DNA of 64,000 nucleotides, taken from the NCBI GenBank assembly GCA_900708905.1, contig CAADRB010000019.1, positions 2,394,215 through 2,458,214 on the forward strand. The letters are read 5' to 3'. The notes beneath the pieces are model-generated. The model had not been told where the DNA came from. It saw only the letters and a list, made by a program, of their open reading frames with translations, and made no database searches. How positions within the stretch are numbered: position 1 is the stretch's first letter; the number at the start of each line of letters is the position of its first letter. This DNA is from Hymenolepis diminuta (taxonomy: Eukaryota > Platyhelminthes > Cestoda > Cyclophyllidea > Hymenolepididae). The position numbers were made by a program, and so were the translations under genes. Below are positions 43,749 through 57,089 of the stretch, piece by piece.

Positions 43749-44970
43749 CAGGGAACGTAAGACATCTGAGGACACCTTATACACTTTTAAGAAAATAAAA
43801 TGAAACTGTTGGTGATTGAAACTTACGATTTCAAGCAATAAAACATATAAACATAATATTAATCTAGGTTTTATTCTATATATCCTACGGCCTCTACCAC
43901 CTGCTCAATTTGAGTCCAAAAGCGACGGCAGGTGGTCTTTACTCATATCCTCCATTGCTCAGGCTAATGCTTTCATCAGAAAGGAGGATTTGGTTTTATG
44001 GGAATGCTTATTAACTTCCTTTTCAATCACACCCGCCTCGTTCCGTCCGCCCCACACGTAATAATCCAAAGGATTAAGGTTCGGCGAGTTAAGAAGCGAC
44101 CATAACTTAGGTGGGATATGATGATGAAAATTCTTGGTCATCCAATGCTGAGTTTTAAGAGTCTTATGGAATGGAGCCGAATCTTCTTGGAAGGCAGAGT
44201 CTTCCTCCATTGGCTACGCTGTCTATCCAGGTCTCCATATAGGCATCTGCGTTGACTCTTCTGCAAAAAATTGAGATGTCATGATTTGACCCTCCCTAAT
44301 TGCTAACAATACCGGCAACCATCACTGCTGCTGGAAACTTCGTGCGTATATATAACGGTTAGAACTTCAGTACAGTTCGCACATAGCCACCTTCCATTTC
44401 TTCGGTTTTTCATATTGGTGAAAGTTTTTCGTCAGGGAAAAACCAAAGACACTCTACTTCTTCCGAGTGTACGCATTAAACAGTTCTCTTAAGTTATTTT
44501 GGTTCACATAAACTGACCTTGCCTAAGAACGTATGATTTGCATCCGAGGTCTTGATGAACAACATTCTTGATATATTGCCGTTCCTCCAGACACTTGAAG
44601 ATTTTTGTAAACTGTCGCGCATTAACTTCCCACGATTTTCGTCTACCATGCACTCCTCTCGCAAACTCAGGTGTTCTGAGTGAGTGAGTGAACAGAGCGT
44701 TGACAATGCTCCTTTCTCTTCCTTGTGGCGGCTAATTCACTCCATTCTTTTGATTCAGTAGTTCCTTTCTACCCCTTCGAACGAAATTTGTGGCGACTTT
44801 AAGAAATCTTACAAATTCTAAATTGCTATGCTTCACTTTCATGGACACTATTACAGCATGTCTTTTCAGTTCATTGGTTATGGTATGAGATATACGGAAT
44901 ACATTGATTATTATTAGGTCAGTTTAAATTATAAAAATATTAGTGTCCTCAGATACCTTACGCCTCCTGG
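43749..44970 (-). mobile_element. Decayed mariner element, copy B, with both terminal repeats
   Basis: Inverted terminal repeats: CGTAAGACATCTGAGGACAC at 43756-43775 against the reverse complement of 44943-44962, 18 of 20 identical, with weaker pairing out to 43749 and 44969. TA directly precedes the left end (43747-43748), as mariner insertion requires; the right flank lacks an obvious TA. Total about 1.22 kb, near the usual mariner length. Confidence 0.9.
43900..44715 (-). pseudogene. Mariner transposase pseudogene (copy B)
   Basis: Carries the same blocks as copy A: VDENRGK, FSDEK, VNADAYMETWIDSV, QEDSAPFHKTLKTQ and NSPNLNPLDYYVWG. The longest open pieces are 43959-44210 and 44494-44706. 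It shares with copy A the in-frame TAG (here 44296-44298) and the frameshift between the DAYMETWIDSV and FQEDSAP blocks. Its C-terminal part (VIEKEVNKHSH) is better preserved than in copy A. Confidence 0.88.
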
Positions 44971-46179
44971 AAAGTTCTTTAAAAATAAAACAGTTTTTTG
45001 TTATAAGAAAAGTTAAACAATTCATAAAATTATATAGTTTGGATAGGAAATTTGATTTTAACTTTCATGATGTCTCGATTACTTCCGCTGACAGTCCAAT
45101 TTAACTGGTGCTCTTTTCAAAATGCCACGCGAAAGGTGATGATTAATGAGATTTTGATGATAATCCGGGTAAATTGTACAAGCAACTGCTGCTAATTATC
45201 CATCTCTCTTTTCCAAAATCCCTGCTTGCAAAACAATTAGTGCAAATTAACTCCAACCTTTGACAAAATATATTTTCAAGAAATCTTACACAGAAAATTA
45301 AAGGAAATAAGATCGGACTGAAAAAGGCAAGATGTCAGATTCCGAAGTTCAACATCAAATGTTTCATTTAATCTTTTCACCTAAATAGTTAAAAATTCAG
45401 CTTCTGATTATAAGAATATGGCTTTTATTTTCAATTTATATCTCTACAAAAATAGGAAATCAATATTTATCAATATTCAAATAACTTTAAAATTGATTAA
45501 ACTTCTTGCTGATATGGAATTTGTTAAGTTGAATGTCAAAAATTTTTCTCCATTATTTAAAGAGACAAAACAAATAGAAATGCAGCCGAAATCTGGGGAA
45601 TGAATCGTTATATTTGGTAATTGGAACTTTGGGATTTGTGTAGTAAGCACTGCCTATTAAGAGAATATTAAACAACATGATAGCGTCAGAACTCAAATAA
45701 AGCAGGGTTGTTGTGCTTTTTTTCTATTTTATGCATCTAAAAGATCCTATTTCACTTATTATTAAAGTATTTAAACTTTTAGTTAAAACAAAATGTATGA
45801 ATATTGCGAAATAGGCAATTTCTTTAATAGAGTGAAATAATTGATTCCGTTGGTCTCACAGTATTTTTACTTTAAATATTTAATTCTTTCTTTTTTAATT
45901 ATTAAAAACAAGCCTAAATTTAATAGTGTAATTTCATCCCTGTTCGTTTGAAAGAAAAAATTTCATTAGGAAATGTTCAAAGAAATAAGAATAAAAAGAA
46001 GTATATCGTGATTTAATTCTTAATAAAATCCAGAACGCTTAAAAAATATATTATATTTTCTCTATGCGTATTTCTTCCTCCAAACCAGTAAAACGTTAAG
46101 ATTTATATTTGTACATTCACTATTCCTATTAGTTTATTAAAAATTTAATATTTTCATGAAGTTTTATGGTATATGAGTT
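44971..46179. other. AT-rich intergenic DNA
   Basis: Nothing recognisable; the 61-codon ORF at 45418-45603 is Lys/Ile/Asn-rich and unremarkable. Confidence 0.5.
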
Positions 46180-46570
46180 CAAATTGAGTGAAGTTTGCTC
46201 TGTGAGCTTTGCTACGTAAAGATCATGTGAACTACTTAGACTATCGTAACGTCATTGAAGTGGGAAGACCGATTACCATAATTAAACCCCTGGTCAATAA
46301 GCTTTGGCGATTTTAGATAAGAATTTACATAGTAATCCAGGAAACGAGTTATAAAGTTTGAATTTTGGAACTGTAAATTGCCTATTGGTTGTTACTCTGA
46401 AATACGAATCTAAAAATCAACCAAATTATTCTTTGAAGCTCACTTTTTGATCCTCCCCCTTATTCCATTCTGGCCTTTATTTAAAGGATTTTAGCCACTT
46501 TCCCGCAATTAAAAATTGTAGAATTTTTTCGGGTTGCTGTGGGTAATTGAGCATTTTAGATATTTTTTTT
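46180..46570. repeat. Dispersed repeat R1, copy 3
   Basis: Same order of blocks as copy 1, ending in CCGCAATTAAAAATTGTAG and TTGCTGTGGGTAA. The similarity is patchy with indels, which indicates old copies. Confidence 0.5.
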
Positions 46571-49500
46571 TGCTGAATGGCCCTAGCATAGATGTTTTCA
46601 GTCATTAAACATATTCTATTATAAAGTGATTCAATTGAAACTGAATTTTTGTGTGGATGAAAGGCTAAAAATATAATCAGCTATGCGTCAATTATCAATA
46701 TTCACTAGTCTAAATAAGTGTCGTAGGCGGATAGTGCGTAATTTTTTCTGTGAAATAAACTGGGTATCTAAAGTATAAGTAAAAGAGAACTATTTAACCT
46801 GATCAGTTCCTCGGACAAAAATATTTATTTAGGTCAGTTGATATAATGGATATTTGCGTAAAAATTAGTATGAAGCATAACTTTTAAATTAAGATATGAT
46901 AGTTTTAGAACATTGCAATATGTGATGATATAGCCTATTACCCATTATTTCATTTAAACTTTTAACGAAGATTTGGTATATTAAGATTCAGGATTTTTGC
47001 TTGTTCTCTTGTTAGCCCTAAGAATTATTTGGTACTGCCAACGTTGAGAATAACTTCCTGACATGTGGTGTCTCAAGTAAACTCTTCTTTCACAAGACAT
47101 TTTTGAACGATGCAGTTAGGGAACGGTGATCTTCTAGATAATGCCGGAGCATTATTCTCTTTCTTGTTAGCATTCGCATATAGTCAGCAAATTTTAGATT
47201 TAGTAATCGAAATTTTGGCCGTTCTAGCAATGACGGGAGTTTTTGAAGTTGTCTTTATACTATCTCATATTTAAAATTGTCATTTTAGTGTTACTTAATT
47301 TTCAAAATATTTACATCAATCATTCAAGTGAAATTCATAATAAAGAACTAAATTAATTGCTTAGAATAAATTTGAAAATAGGGAAAAAACTGTCTGTTTG
47401 AAAAACTATTTGATGAATACGCGATGCTTTCTACAGCATCTTTAATGTTTGGTTAAATCATGCAATTTTAACAGGATTTATTTCAAGTACGAATTCTGAT
47501 TTTGCGCAATGGCTAAACTGGACTGTTTGTGACCGTTAAGTCATAATCAATATTTGCTATTTCAAACAAGTAATATTTTCTACTTCAAGGAAATTTCTTT
47601 TAATTAATGGAATTATTATTCAGTTGGCGCCCTTAAATAACAGATTTATCTGATTATTAAACCAGTCGAAGAGCACAATTTTAGGAGAAATTTTTAAACA
47701 ATCGCCAACAGCGTAACAGCTGCATTCATTCTCCAGTGACCGCATAATAATAGTTCCCCAGATTACTTGGGTTCGACCATATCATTATGGAGCCTCCCTG
47801 GTAATAAAACCCTGTTTTTTTCAGATTCTTTATTAGCCAAACTTAAACCCATCACCTCTAACTTTGTTGACGAACATTCTAATCACTGCTTCATAAGGTA
47901 TCCTTTCTCTTCCTTAGTTTTTTTAGTCAATCTTCCAGCTAGTGTCAAGTTTCAATAAAAAATAAATTAACACACCTCATTACTAGTTAAAAGTAATTTG
48001 TGTTGCACAAACTGGAAGATGAAGAGAGTATAAAAGAATTAAATTGACGTTCATCTTTAAGAAGATGAGTTGGAAAAACGTCCTTATTCCATGATGATCG
48101 TTGCAGTTGGAAAAAATACAATCAAACTCCGAGAAGCGGCTGACTAACAGGCTAGGCATAATCTCCATCAATAGTAACTTTGTTCAGTGTTGAACTATAA
48201 CATCTAAGCTTTCTAAATTATTTGACTGAAAGGAAGACTGCTATCTGGATGTGTACGGTTGGTTTGATCGGCTCTCCATCAACAGGGCTGAAGACCAATA
48301 AATTTTACACAACTCCTCCATTAATGTATGAATGAAGTTTTTATATGAGGCTGGAATTTTGTTAAGAATATGTCAAGTGTTAAGTTTAGGATTCTCCAAA
48401 ACCCAGCTTAATTTTTAACAGAATCCTTCCTATGCAATAATTGAAAGTGAAATCGAATCTATCAGATTGAAATATTTTATTTCGTCGTTTTTTAATTTGA
48501 TGAATCAATTTATTATAAATATTACCAACATTTGTTATATTATGAGTTGAATGGCCAACTGCACTGGTTAAATTTGGCTAATATAGAGACAGCAGAATTC
48601 GAGTCCCTCACCGGAGAAACTCTATGGTACCAATCTCTATCCAAGATTAGAAGATATTTATTATCTTGGTATGATTATATCATAGGACAAGATAAAACAG
48701 GGGAGGTTAATAAAACAATTGTTTGTTATATTTTACAACAAATTGCAAATCAATTTTAGCATTTAATCAAAAAGAAACTGCCAGACATTTGGCGTTTCAG
48801 ACAGTCTGGTATTCAGTAATTTGCTTACTGACAAAATTTTCCAGGTGAATGGTCATTTGTATCAAAATATTTTGCTTTGTTTCACGCCCTATTTTGCTAC
48901 TTATTAATAGTAATCCACACTTTTTAGCGCACCGTAATGTAATGTTCTTAATGAAAAGTCGTCTTTTTTTATTAATAATCTTATTAACAGAGTTTTACAT
49001 TAAGTTAAGACCATTTCCTCTTTACTTCCTGACCATCCTAGTATTATTTGTGGCTCTGCTTATTTACTATATGATCATTTATATTTAAAAATGCAGAATC
49101 TGGGCGATGAATTATTTTATTCCACTTCTAAATTTTGAAAAATTTGTGCTTGATATGTTGAAGCCAGTTTAAACCCGTTTGATATCCACTTACCGCCAAA
49201 TTTCGAAAATTTTCCTAGTTAATGCGTACCATCTAACTCCATGCACATGACGTAAATGGACTGAAGCTATTATCAGACATTTTATAATTTACCAAAAATA
49301 TACCACTGGACTATAGTGGGGCTGGTTTTATCAGTTTGTCCGCCATTACATAATGATTTCTCGTCAGGGCGCAGTCCAGACGTCTTTACTTGTTTAATAC
49401 GTTTATCAATGTATTTCCCAATAACGACACTATTTTTGACCTTCTGGGTTCTAATTGCCAGATTGAAAACATGAAATGGGCTTACGCTTTCTGAAAAGAT

Positions 49501-51079
49501 CACTGTATGATGATACCATTTAATAAACATTCATTTCTGATTTGATTTCATCTGGATGGCAATTAAAATAATAATAGCCACAGTTTAACGAAAATCATGA
49601 GTATTTGCTAAGCGCCTCCATAATTTTGAGTTGTAAGTTTTAAGTGAGACTCTATGATTACTATCTACAAAATAACTTAGTTAAAAGATATGTGAAGGCT
49701 TGATCAGAAAATATACGTTTAGAGGGAAAAGGCAGTAAGTGAGTGTAGTTATTTGAATTGGAAGATAATTGAACATTTGAGAAGCATAGCCTGTAAAATA
49801 AGATTTAAGAGCAATCATTACCGTTTTTTGAATAACTCTGAGCGTTATCGAATGTATGTGGTCATTTAACCTTGTGCAGTTATTATAATGACCAATTTCA
49901 ATTAATATACGTAGTAAACAAATGAAGCTGGTTGATTAATGATGGAAAAATTCCTATAAGTGGAGCATCTTGAGCAGTCTCTTATTCAAAAATCCCATAA
50001 CGAATTAAGAAATGAAGCGTGGGTGGTTTGTGAAAATTTATTAATTCCAATATTATTCCTCAAAATTTTCATAATTAGAAGACATATATTTGTCTATTTG
50101 TGACATACTCAATAATTATGTTTATTACAAGATTCGGATGCATAAGCAAATTAGACCAGAAACCGGCTTGCAGCAAAATCTGAGATCTAGATTATTCGAA
50201 GCAACAAATATACAAAAATACAAGGCAGTCAATACTTTTTTTCAGGATTGCAATTATTTACATTCAAAATGCCCAATTTCAAGTCGACGAAAAAATTGTT
50301 GCATGTTTAAAAAACATTATAATACTAGGGCTACTTATCTGTCCTATCGTCCTAGTTATGAGACAACTTTATCGATAATATATATCCTGATTACCACAAC
50401 AATTTTAATGAAATCAACCACGCAAGTTTCGGTATTATCCTGTGAGAATGAATTCTAAAATCAAGCGCTCGCTATGAGTGCATTTTAAGTTTTATTACTA
50501 AGTTATTAATTCTGATTATAAAATCAGTTAATTTGGAAAAGAAGGCAAAAGATTTATGTAAATTGATGCTTTTGATTACTATTTTGCCGGAAATACTTAT
50601 AAACTTTAAATAACAGACAGTTTTCCAACGTACAAAATCGCAAAATGGTTTTGTAGGGGATAAATAGGAGTACATAATAAAGTCAGGAATTTGAAAGGTT
50701 TAACTTATTGAATTCCTTTCTTATAAGTTGTTTTACCCACTTTGTAAAAATCACATACGTCAAAAACCAATTTTTTATTTGATCCCTGGATTATTAGATA
50801 AGTTTATGCCTAGATGCTTGGTGTTTATTGATCAGTTAGTGTAGTTGAAGGGTTGATCATCACAACTCAATTCCTTTTTATATTCTTTCAACCATGAGTA
50901 GGCAAATGAGACCAACAAAGACATTTTAAATATAGCAAAACTTGTTGGAGTATAAATACAGCCTGCAATAATTAATTAATAATTTTTAATGCCTCAATAA
51001 TGCGAAAGTTTCAATCTCAACAAAAATCTAACACTATTTTGAGTCAGTAGAATTTTGAATGGAATCCCAATCGAACTGG

Positions 51080-51190
51080 AAAGGTACCCTGCTCTTTATC
51101 ATTTATTCAACTTCTTTTTAACTTCAGCTGCTTCCCACAATTAAAAAATATAACTTTTTGTGTAACGTGGGTAAGAATAGAGACCGCCGA
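51080..51190. repeat. Dispersed repeat R1, partial copy 4
   Basis: Contains only the last part: CTTTATCATTTATTCAAC, CCCACAATTAAAAAATATAA and GTAACGTGGGTAA, matching the right halves of copies 1 and 3. Confidence 0.4.
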
Positions 51191-54100
51191 TGCTTTTAAT
51201 TGCCTTTATGCTAGATCAGTAAATTTAGAACGAGTTTTAGATAGAATTACCAACATTGCGGAGCCGAATTTAGTGTGAGATATTATATTGATTTTGAGTT
51301 AGGCGATTTGTTTCCTGTCAGAAATGAAAGGCATATGCACACATTTATCATACCAGTATATTCACACACTTTGAGTTTTGTTAACATATTTAGAAAATTT
51401 AGTCGGACCTTTATTCGTCACTTGAGTAAAACACAGAGTTTCAGATGTTGATTAATATCAGGCTCATTTGTTTATTGATCATACCTTTATTTTGTTATTT
51501 CTAGTGCTTAAATGTGAAAAAAGTTCAAAACTGAAATTTTTTAAATGTTAATTTGCCTTATGTAATTTACCACAGAAGATATATACTGGCTTTTCAGGAA
51601 AATCAAAACAGTTATTGTTAAATTAATTTTTCGTTATTATTAATAAAAGTTTAATTATTTGAAATCAGTCCTATTAAATATCCCAGATTTGAGAGCAGCG
51701 TCACTAATCTGATAGAATATTTTAATAACGTGTTGGATTTACTTCGCATATTTACTTCACCTGCTAAAATTTAGTCACTGAATTTTTCTCACATTCTTCC
51801 TAAAACCAATTTCTTAAAAGCTTCTTGATTATCTGACGTGCAAAGTGTCGGTTACTTAGAGCATTTGCATTAAACCTGCCTTATTTATATACTATCTCTT
51901 TTCTGGAGTTAAAGTACACCATTTTAACTGAGGATGGTTTGGAGTGAATCTGACCTTTCAAAGCAGTCGAATAGTTCATAGTCTATGAACACAACGATTA
52001 CATCAGTAACATGACAAAATGATGAATATGAAATATACAAATTGGCACAAGGTATACAAACCGCAGACTAGAGAAAAGATTTAATAAGAAACTTCTATTC
52101 TATCACTTTCCCCGTTGAATAGAATTAATTGATGCGGTTAACTATTCTTTCCATTGAGTGTGCACGTATAAGCATTGAGTTCAACAACCCCTGCTTAGCA
52201 TACGTGCCAATTGCGAAAATATATTGATATTAAGTTTGTGTCGAAAATACTTTCTGTGTTAAAGATGTGCAGCGTTTAATTTTACATTCACTGCGGAATG
52301 AGAAACGGATCATAAAATTCATTGATTTTGGTGGTAAAATCAAAAATAACCGCGTTACATCCATTTAAGGCTCTCCCATAGAGATGTTTTGGTGAGTGTC
52401 GTTGATACTGCCCGTTAATTGTAAAGATTCTTATTTGTCTGGATTTATATTATCCGGCGTTTCATAAATCAGTTCATATGGGAGTGGGCAATCCTTAGGA
52501 TTTAATAATTTCAACTTATTGCATGGTTAAATGACTACATAATATAAATTAGACAACAAATCATTTAAATTTAAAAACAATTTTTTTGCTATTCTCTCTT
52601 CAAGTAGAGATCAAGCATCAATTTAATAAAATAACAAGGTCTTTTGACTGGTTACATTTGTAATGTACAGGATGCGCTTATATAAATATCAAGATACGGA
52701 CATTTAATTCGAACCTGAAAATCCATTGTCAGATTTTAAATACCAAAAATCATGGAGAGTTTGTCAGATTAAAATATGCATGCTTAAAAATTGGTCAATG
52801 TTATATGGCAATTCCTCCAGCATAATCGCATCCATTTCCTCTCAAATAAACATGTAACTTTATATCCAGTCGTTGAAACTGCAAAAGGTTTCAGCTTTTA
52901 AACCAATACACAATTACAATCTAATGGCGTATTGTTTTTAGAATTCAAATTTTGTATTTATATTATTTGTTATCGTAATTAAAATATAAAGAATATGATA
53001 GGAATAGGTGTTATCAACTGATTGATTTTTTTTAAAATAATGTATTTATTTATGATGAACAAAGAAAATATTTCAATTACTTTTTGTTTTGCAAACTAAT
53101 AAACACGTTTTGAAAGAGTGATACTGTGGTTCACAAAAATAAAGCGTTAATTTTCATTTGTAAAAGTCATTTATCAGATCCTGCTTTTATTGGTTGATTT
53201 CCAACCAATGCGCACGCAGTCTTATTTGACCAATATCTTATTGGCCAGAACAAGAGGTTCTAATTTGTGAAAATATACAAATTCAGCAGAAATTTTAAAA
53301 GCTAAGGGTAAACGTGGAATTTTTAATTCATTGTGTAAATTTGCAAAAATTGGTATGTGCACTTTATCAAATTTTATTAAAATATTTCAGAAAATTTATT
53401 TCCACATTATTATTCAGAATATGTTATATATTATAAACTTATTAATTTTAATTAATCTGTAAATATTAGGAGAGATAGCGATTCTGTTCATGCTAATTAT
53501 TGCTTATTAACATCTCTTATCAACGGGCATGATGTATACGATTTGTTTTTTGTTTATTTATTATCAGGATTATCAAAAATAATTGAAATCGATTTAAAAT
53601 ACTCGATTATAGTCAATAGCGATGGTATTTTAAGTTAATCTTCAATTTATCAATCATTTAAAATAGTTTTAATAGATCTATGATATTGAAGAAATTAATA
53701 CCCTTATTGGATAAGCTATAACAAAAAGAAGTTGTACTATTAAAAGATCAAACTTTAAAATTGGTAAATGACGACATTCTGGAAATTCATTTTCCTTATC
53801 AAAAAATTGATTTCAAATTAAATAGCACTGGATTGAAAATGCAAATTTGTGTAACGAATAGCTTTTTTAGAATTGAAATTAAATCACTGATATTTTAATT
53901 TTCCATTTCGTAAACAAAATTAACATTTTGGTTGAAAATTTCAGGTTTAAAAGGTAGAACAGGAATATATAGTCATCCTACTATTGATCTTTGTTGTAAA
54001 ATTACCAAACTCATTCAAATAGTTCAAACGCATTTTCAAATCATTAAATATTAAAGGAGCATAATAACAGGTAATAATTTACACAGGCAAGTATATACGA

Positions 54101-54349
54101 GATATTGTTTTAATGATTGTCAAACTTACTGATAGGAAAGGATTTCACATAAAAGGCATTCAAGATTTGTTAAATTAGGAGCAAGCCATCCAAATAATTT
54201 TGATATTAATCACCTATAATTAATACAAAATTAGAACTAGAGAATTTAAATAAATTATTCCTAACTTCCAATGGGAAATAAAGGCGCTCAAAGTGACAGC
54301 TTAGTATATTTCATTATTATTATCTGCAGGAATGCAAGACAATTTTAGT

Positions 54350-54510
54350 AATTTAATTTGTGAAAAGCACTTGACATTGAATAACAGTAAATCCAACAAA
54401 TGATAAAGTTGAGGAGATCCAAAAGATACGGTGAGTAATATCAACGTATCAAGAGTCTTAGTTCATTTGAATTTTGAATTCCAGTCGTATAATATTTACA
54501 AACGGGTAGT
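54350..54510. repeat. Dispersed repeat R2, copy 2
   Basis: Same blocks as copy 1 at 41 kb: ATAAAGTTGAGGAGATCCAA, GTATCAAGAGTCTT, TTCATTTGAATTTTGAATTC, GTATAATATTTAC, in the same orientation. Confidence 0.5.
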
Positions 54511-57045
54511 TTACCTTCTAAAATTCAAATATTTTGATTTGTCTCCCTTATCGGGGCAAATAGTTGTCTACAATGTTTAATACCTATTGTTCGGTATATT
54601 TTTAACAAGAAGGGTCGGTATTTCCGCTTCAATTCGCTTTTTTCCAATAGGTGAGAAGGCATGTTTATATTCTTAGGTTTAATGTTTGTATAGAAACCAA
54701 ACAGAGAACTGAGTTTTCGACACCTTTGATTAATTTTAAAATACAATTTTAACTATGATGAAAGTGCTTTAACAGTACTGTTGTTTTCTCCTTAATTCGA
54801 AATAATCGATAGAAATATACACTGTGTTTCTTCGACTTCGATCAAAATTTTGTTCACTCAAAGAGCTACTGAAAGGTGACTTAAACATAACCTCTTGATG
54901 GTTAAGGAAATATAAAGTGAAGAAATGACAGTTTAATTACTCTGACTAGTTTAAAGTTGTGAAATGTTTAGATGTTCAGTAGCTGAATGCCTTGAAGTGG
55001 GTCAACTTTTCACCTATTGAAAGGGAATTTTTTGTCCTGAAGCACTGGCAACCGGCTAAAAACTTTGTTAATTTATTAAAAATTTAACTAATAACAAAGT
55101 AATGGAAATCATTTATAGTACTGGTTAATATTATTATAATGTTTAAAAGGTTTAACATACCTGTAATCTTTTTATTTATAATCTTTGAAAACATTGAGGT
55201 TATACGCAAAATAACGGAATGTCGTTTTCCGGCAAAGATGCCTAACAAACAATGTATAAGCAAACTTCCTAGAATAAAGAAATATTGTTTTCAAAACTAT
55301 TGGATTCTTGTCCGAACTACATCAGGGTTCAAAATAATATTTTCAATTGCAATAAATTCAAATTTTGATTAAATCTTATATCAAACTGCAATAATTGATG
55401 TCAAAGTGAGTCCGACAAATAACTCCCTATGGAATATGTAAAGAAGACTTTTGCTTGTTATGTGTTATCCTTTAGGTCTCTTTGGAAGATTGCTATAACT
55501 TTTCAATACAATTTCTACAGCTTCGTTTCCTTTTTTACTGGAAATAAGGTGTTATTGCGAATGTCATTGAGAATGAATTTGAAATTGAATTATTATGAAG
55601 GGGGTATTTACATGTTCATTCTTAAAAACTTGACGTTAAAATTTGTCTCTTATGATTTTTAATTTACGTATGAAAGTATTTTTTACGTGCGTTTCTTTCA
55701 TCAATTTTACTTTCTATAAATGGGATATTTGATCTTATATGTGTAATTTTCCTGGAATATAATTCCCTTCCAGATGTTTTTTAAAGGATATCACTTGTAT
55801 GACCATATAGAAAAAAGTCATCTTGAAAATAATCACACTGTTTTTGATGATTATACGGTTATGAAACTATCTACTGTAAATGATCATTGGCAAAGTTTGA
55901 GAACCTGTAATCATCCCTGTGTAAAGCAATTTAATATCACTGTTGTGGATCTTAATCATTCTGGAAATGAATTTTAATATCTCACTTTTATTGGATAATT
56001 GGATGCAAGTTTGGGGTGAATTTATATAAGAAAAGGATTGCCACCACTCGCTGCAACTCAAAACTAAGATAAGAGAAAGAAAATAAAAACTGTTGACTGA
56101 ACTATACTAGTACTTAAACAATGTAAAAGATCCAGAAAAGGTGACTCGAAAAATAGAATGCACGGTATATTTTGTACACAGACCATTCTGTATTTGTATG
56201 AGAATGAAAGATAAGGGAATTTAAAAGAGCGAGAATGTTTTTGGTCAAACAAGAAAAGTGTACCTTCACTAAGCCAGTGAAAATCTTTCAGCTCTAGCCC
56301 GACCGTACATGCTTGAAGAGAACGATTTCATATAAAGAGAGAGGGAAAAATGGTTCTTTACATATGTTTGTTCATTTGCACATTTAATGATGTGACTGAC
56401 TAGCTGTTCATACGGCAATAAAAGTACGCGTAAGGAGTCCCTTTTATGAATGACCTCAAGCCAAGTTGGCGGAGGTCAGAAGCCATCTAAATGCAGGTAA
56501 ATGCATAAGACATCTGTGTACAGCCTTCAAGTGCCTTTACGACCTAATTACACAAGATTCGCCGCGTAATTCAAACTTAAGCACACTAACTAATGTAAAA
56601 TTGTATATTAAAAATAATTTCTTTGTACACTGATTTATAAATAAATTAATAGTTAGGATTGCCAATTATAATTAAATTTAATAATTTAATCTTTATTAGA
56701 TAGAAAAAAACAAATGAGATTATTTTAAGATAATCCAGAATTGCACTTTCAGTTTTAATAAAATATAATTTTATTTAATCGTAATTTTTTATATATCCAC
56801 ATTTTTTAAATAATGAAACCTCACATTATTTATCTGGTGATACAGTTGAAACGCAGGTTTATTTAATTAACTTCCAAGAATTGGTCAATAAGGGTCATTC
56901 ACTTATTTGTATCTACCTAAATCATCTATAAATCAAGCTTCAATAAAATTATAATTTATCGTTACTATTCCTTTTCGTAACTTCAATTAAAAAAACATTA
57001 AAAAAACGGTTTTGATTTTGACATTTGAATTTACATATTTTTTAT

Positions 57046-57089
57046 TGCTTTCGCACAGATTCTAACTTGGTAATGCGTCCATAATCACA
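57046..57089 (+). promoter_or_regulatory. Splice acceptor and three-codon uORF before the GPCR
   Basis: A T/C-rich tract ends in CGCACAG (AG at 57057-57058), 31 bases before the main ATG, consistent with a 5'-UTR intron or spliced-leader addition. The short leader then contains an upstream ATG at 57073 with the three-codon frame Met-Arg-Pro-stop (57073-57084), which could dampen translation of the receptor. Confidence 0.5.

Larger units (their letters stand above)
46571..57045. other. AT-rich intergenic DNA upstream of the GPCR
   Basis: Holds R1 copy 4 and R2 copy 2. ORFs at 48532-48759, 50090-50458, 54525-54746 and 55139-55662 are not recognisable. The ORF at 55774-55977 is directly preceded by a CCCTTCCAG acceptor-like site but has no donor and no family match. 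Confidence 0.45.

Noticed and set aside
50090..50458. 122-codon plus-strand ORF
   Set aside because: Several Cys residues and a hydrophobic end, but no recognisable domain, splice sites or composition change; length is possible by chance in AT-rich DNA.
55774..55977. 67-codon ORF directly after a CCCTTCCAG acceptor-like site
   Set aside because: No donor, no similarity and no neighbouring exon; a single acceptor-like site is common by chance.
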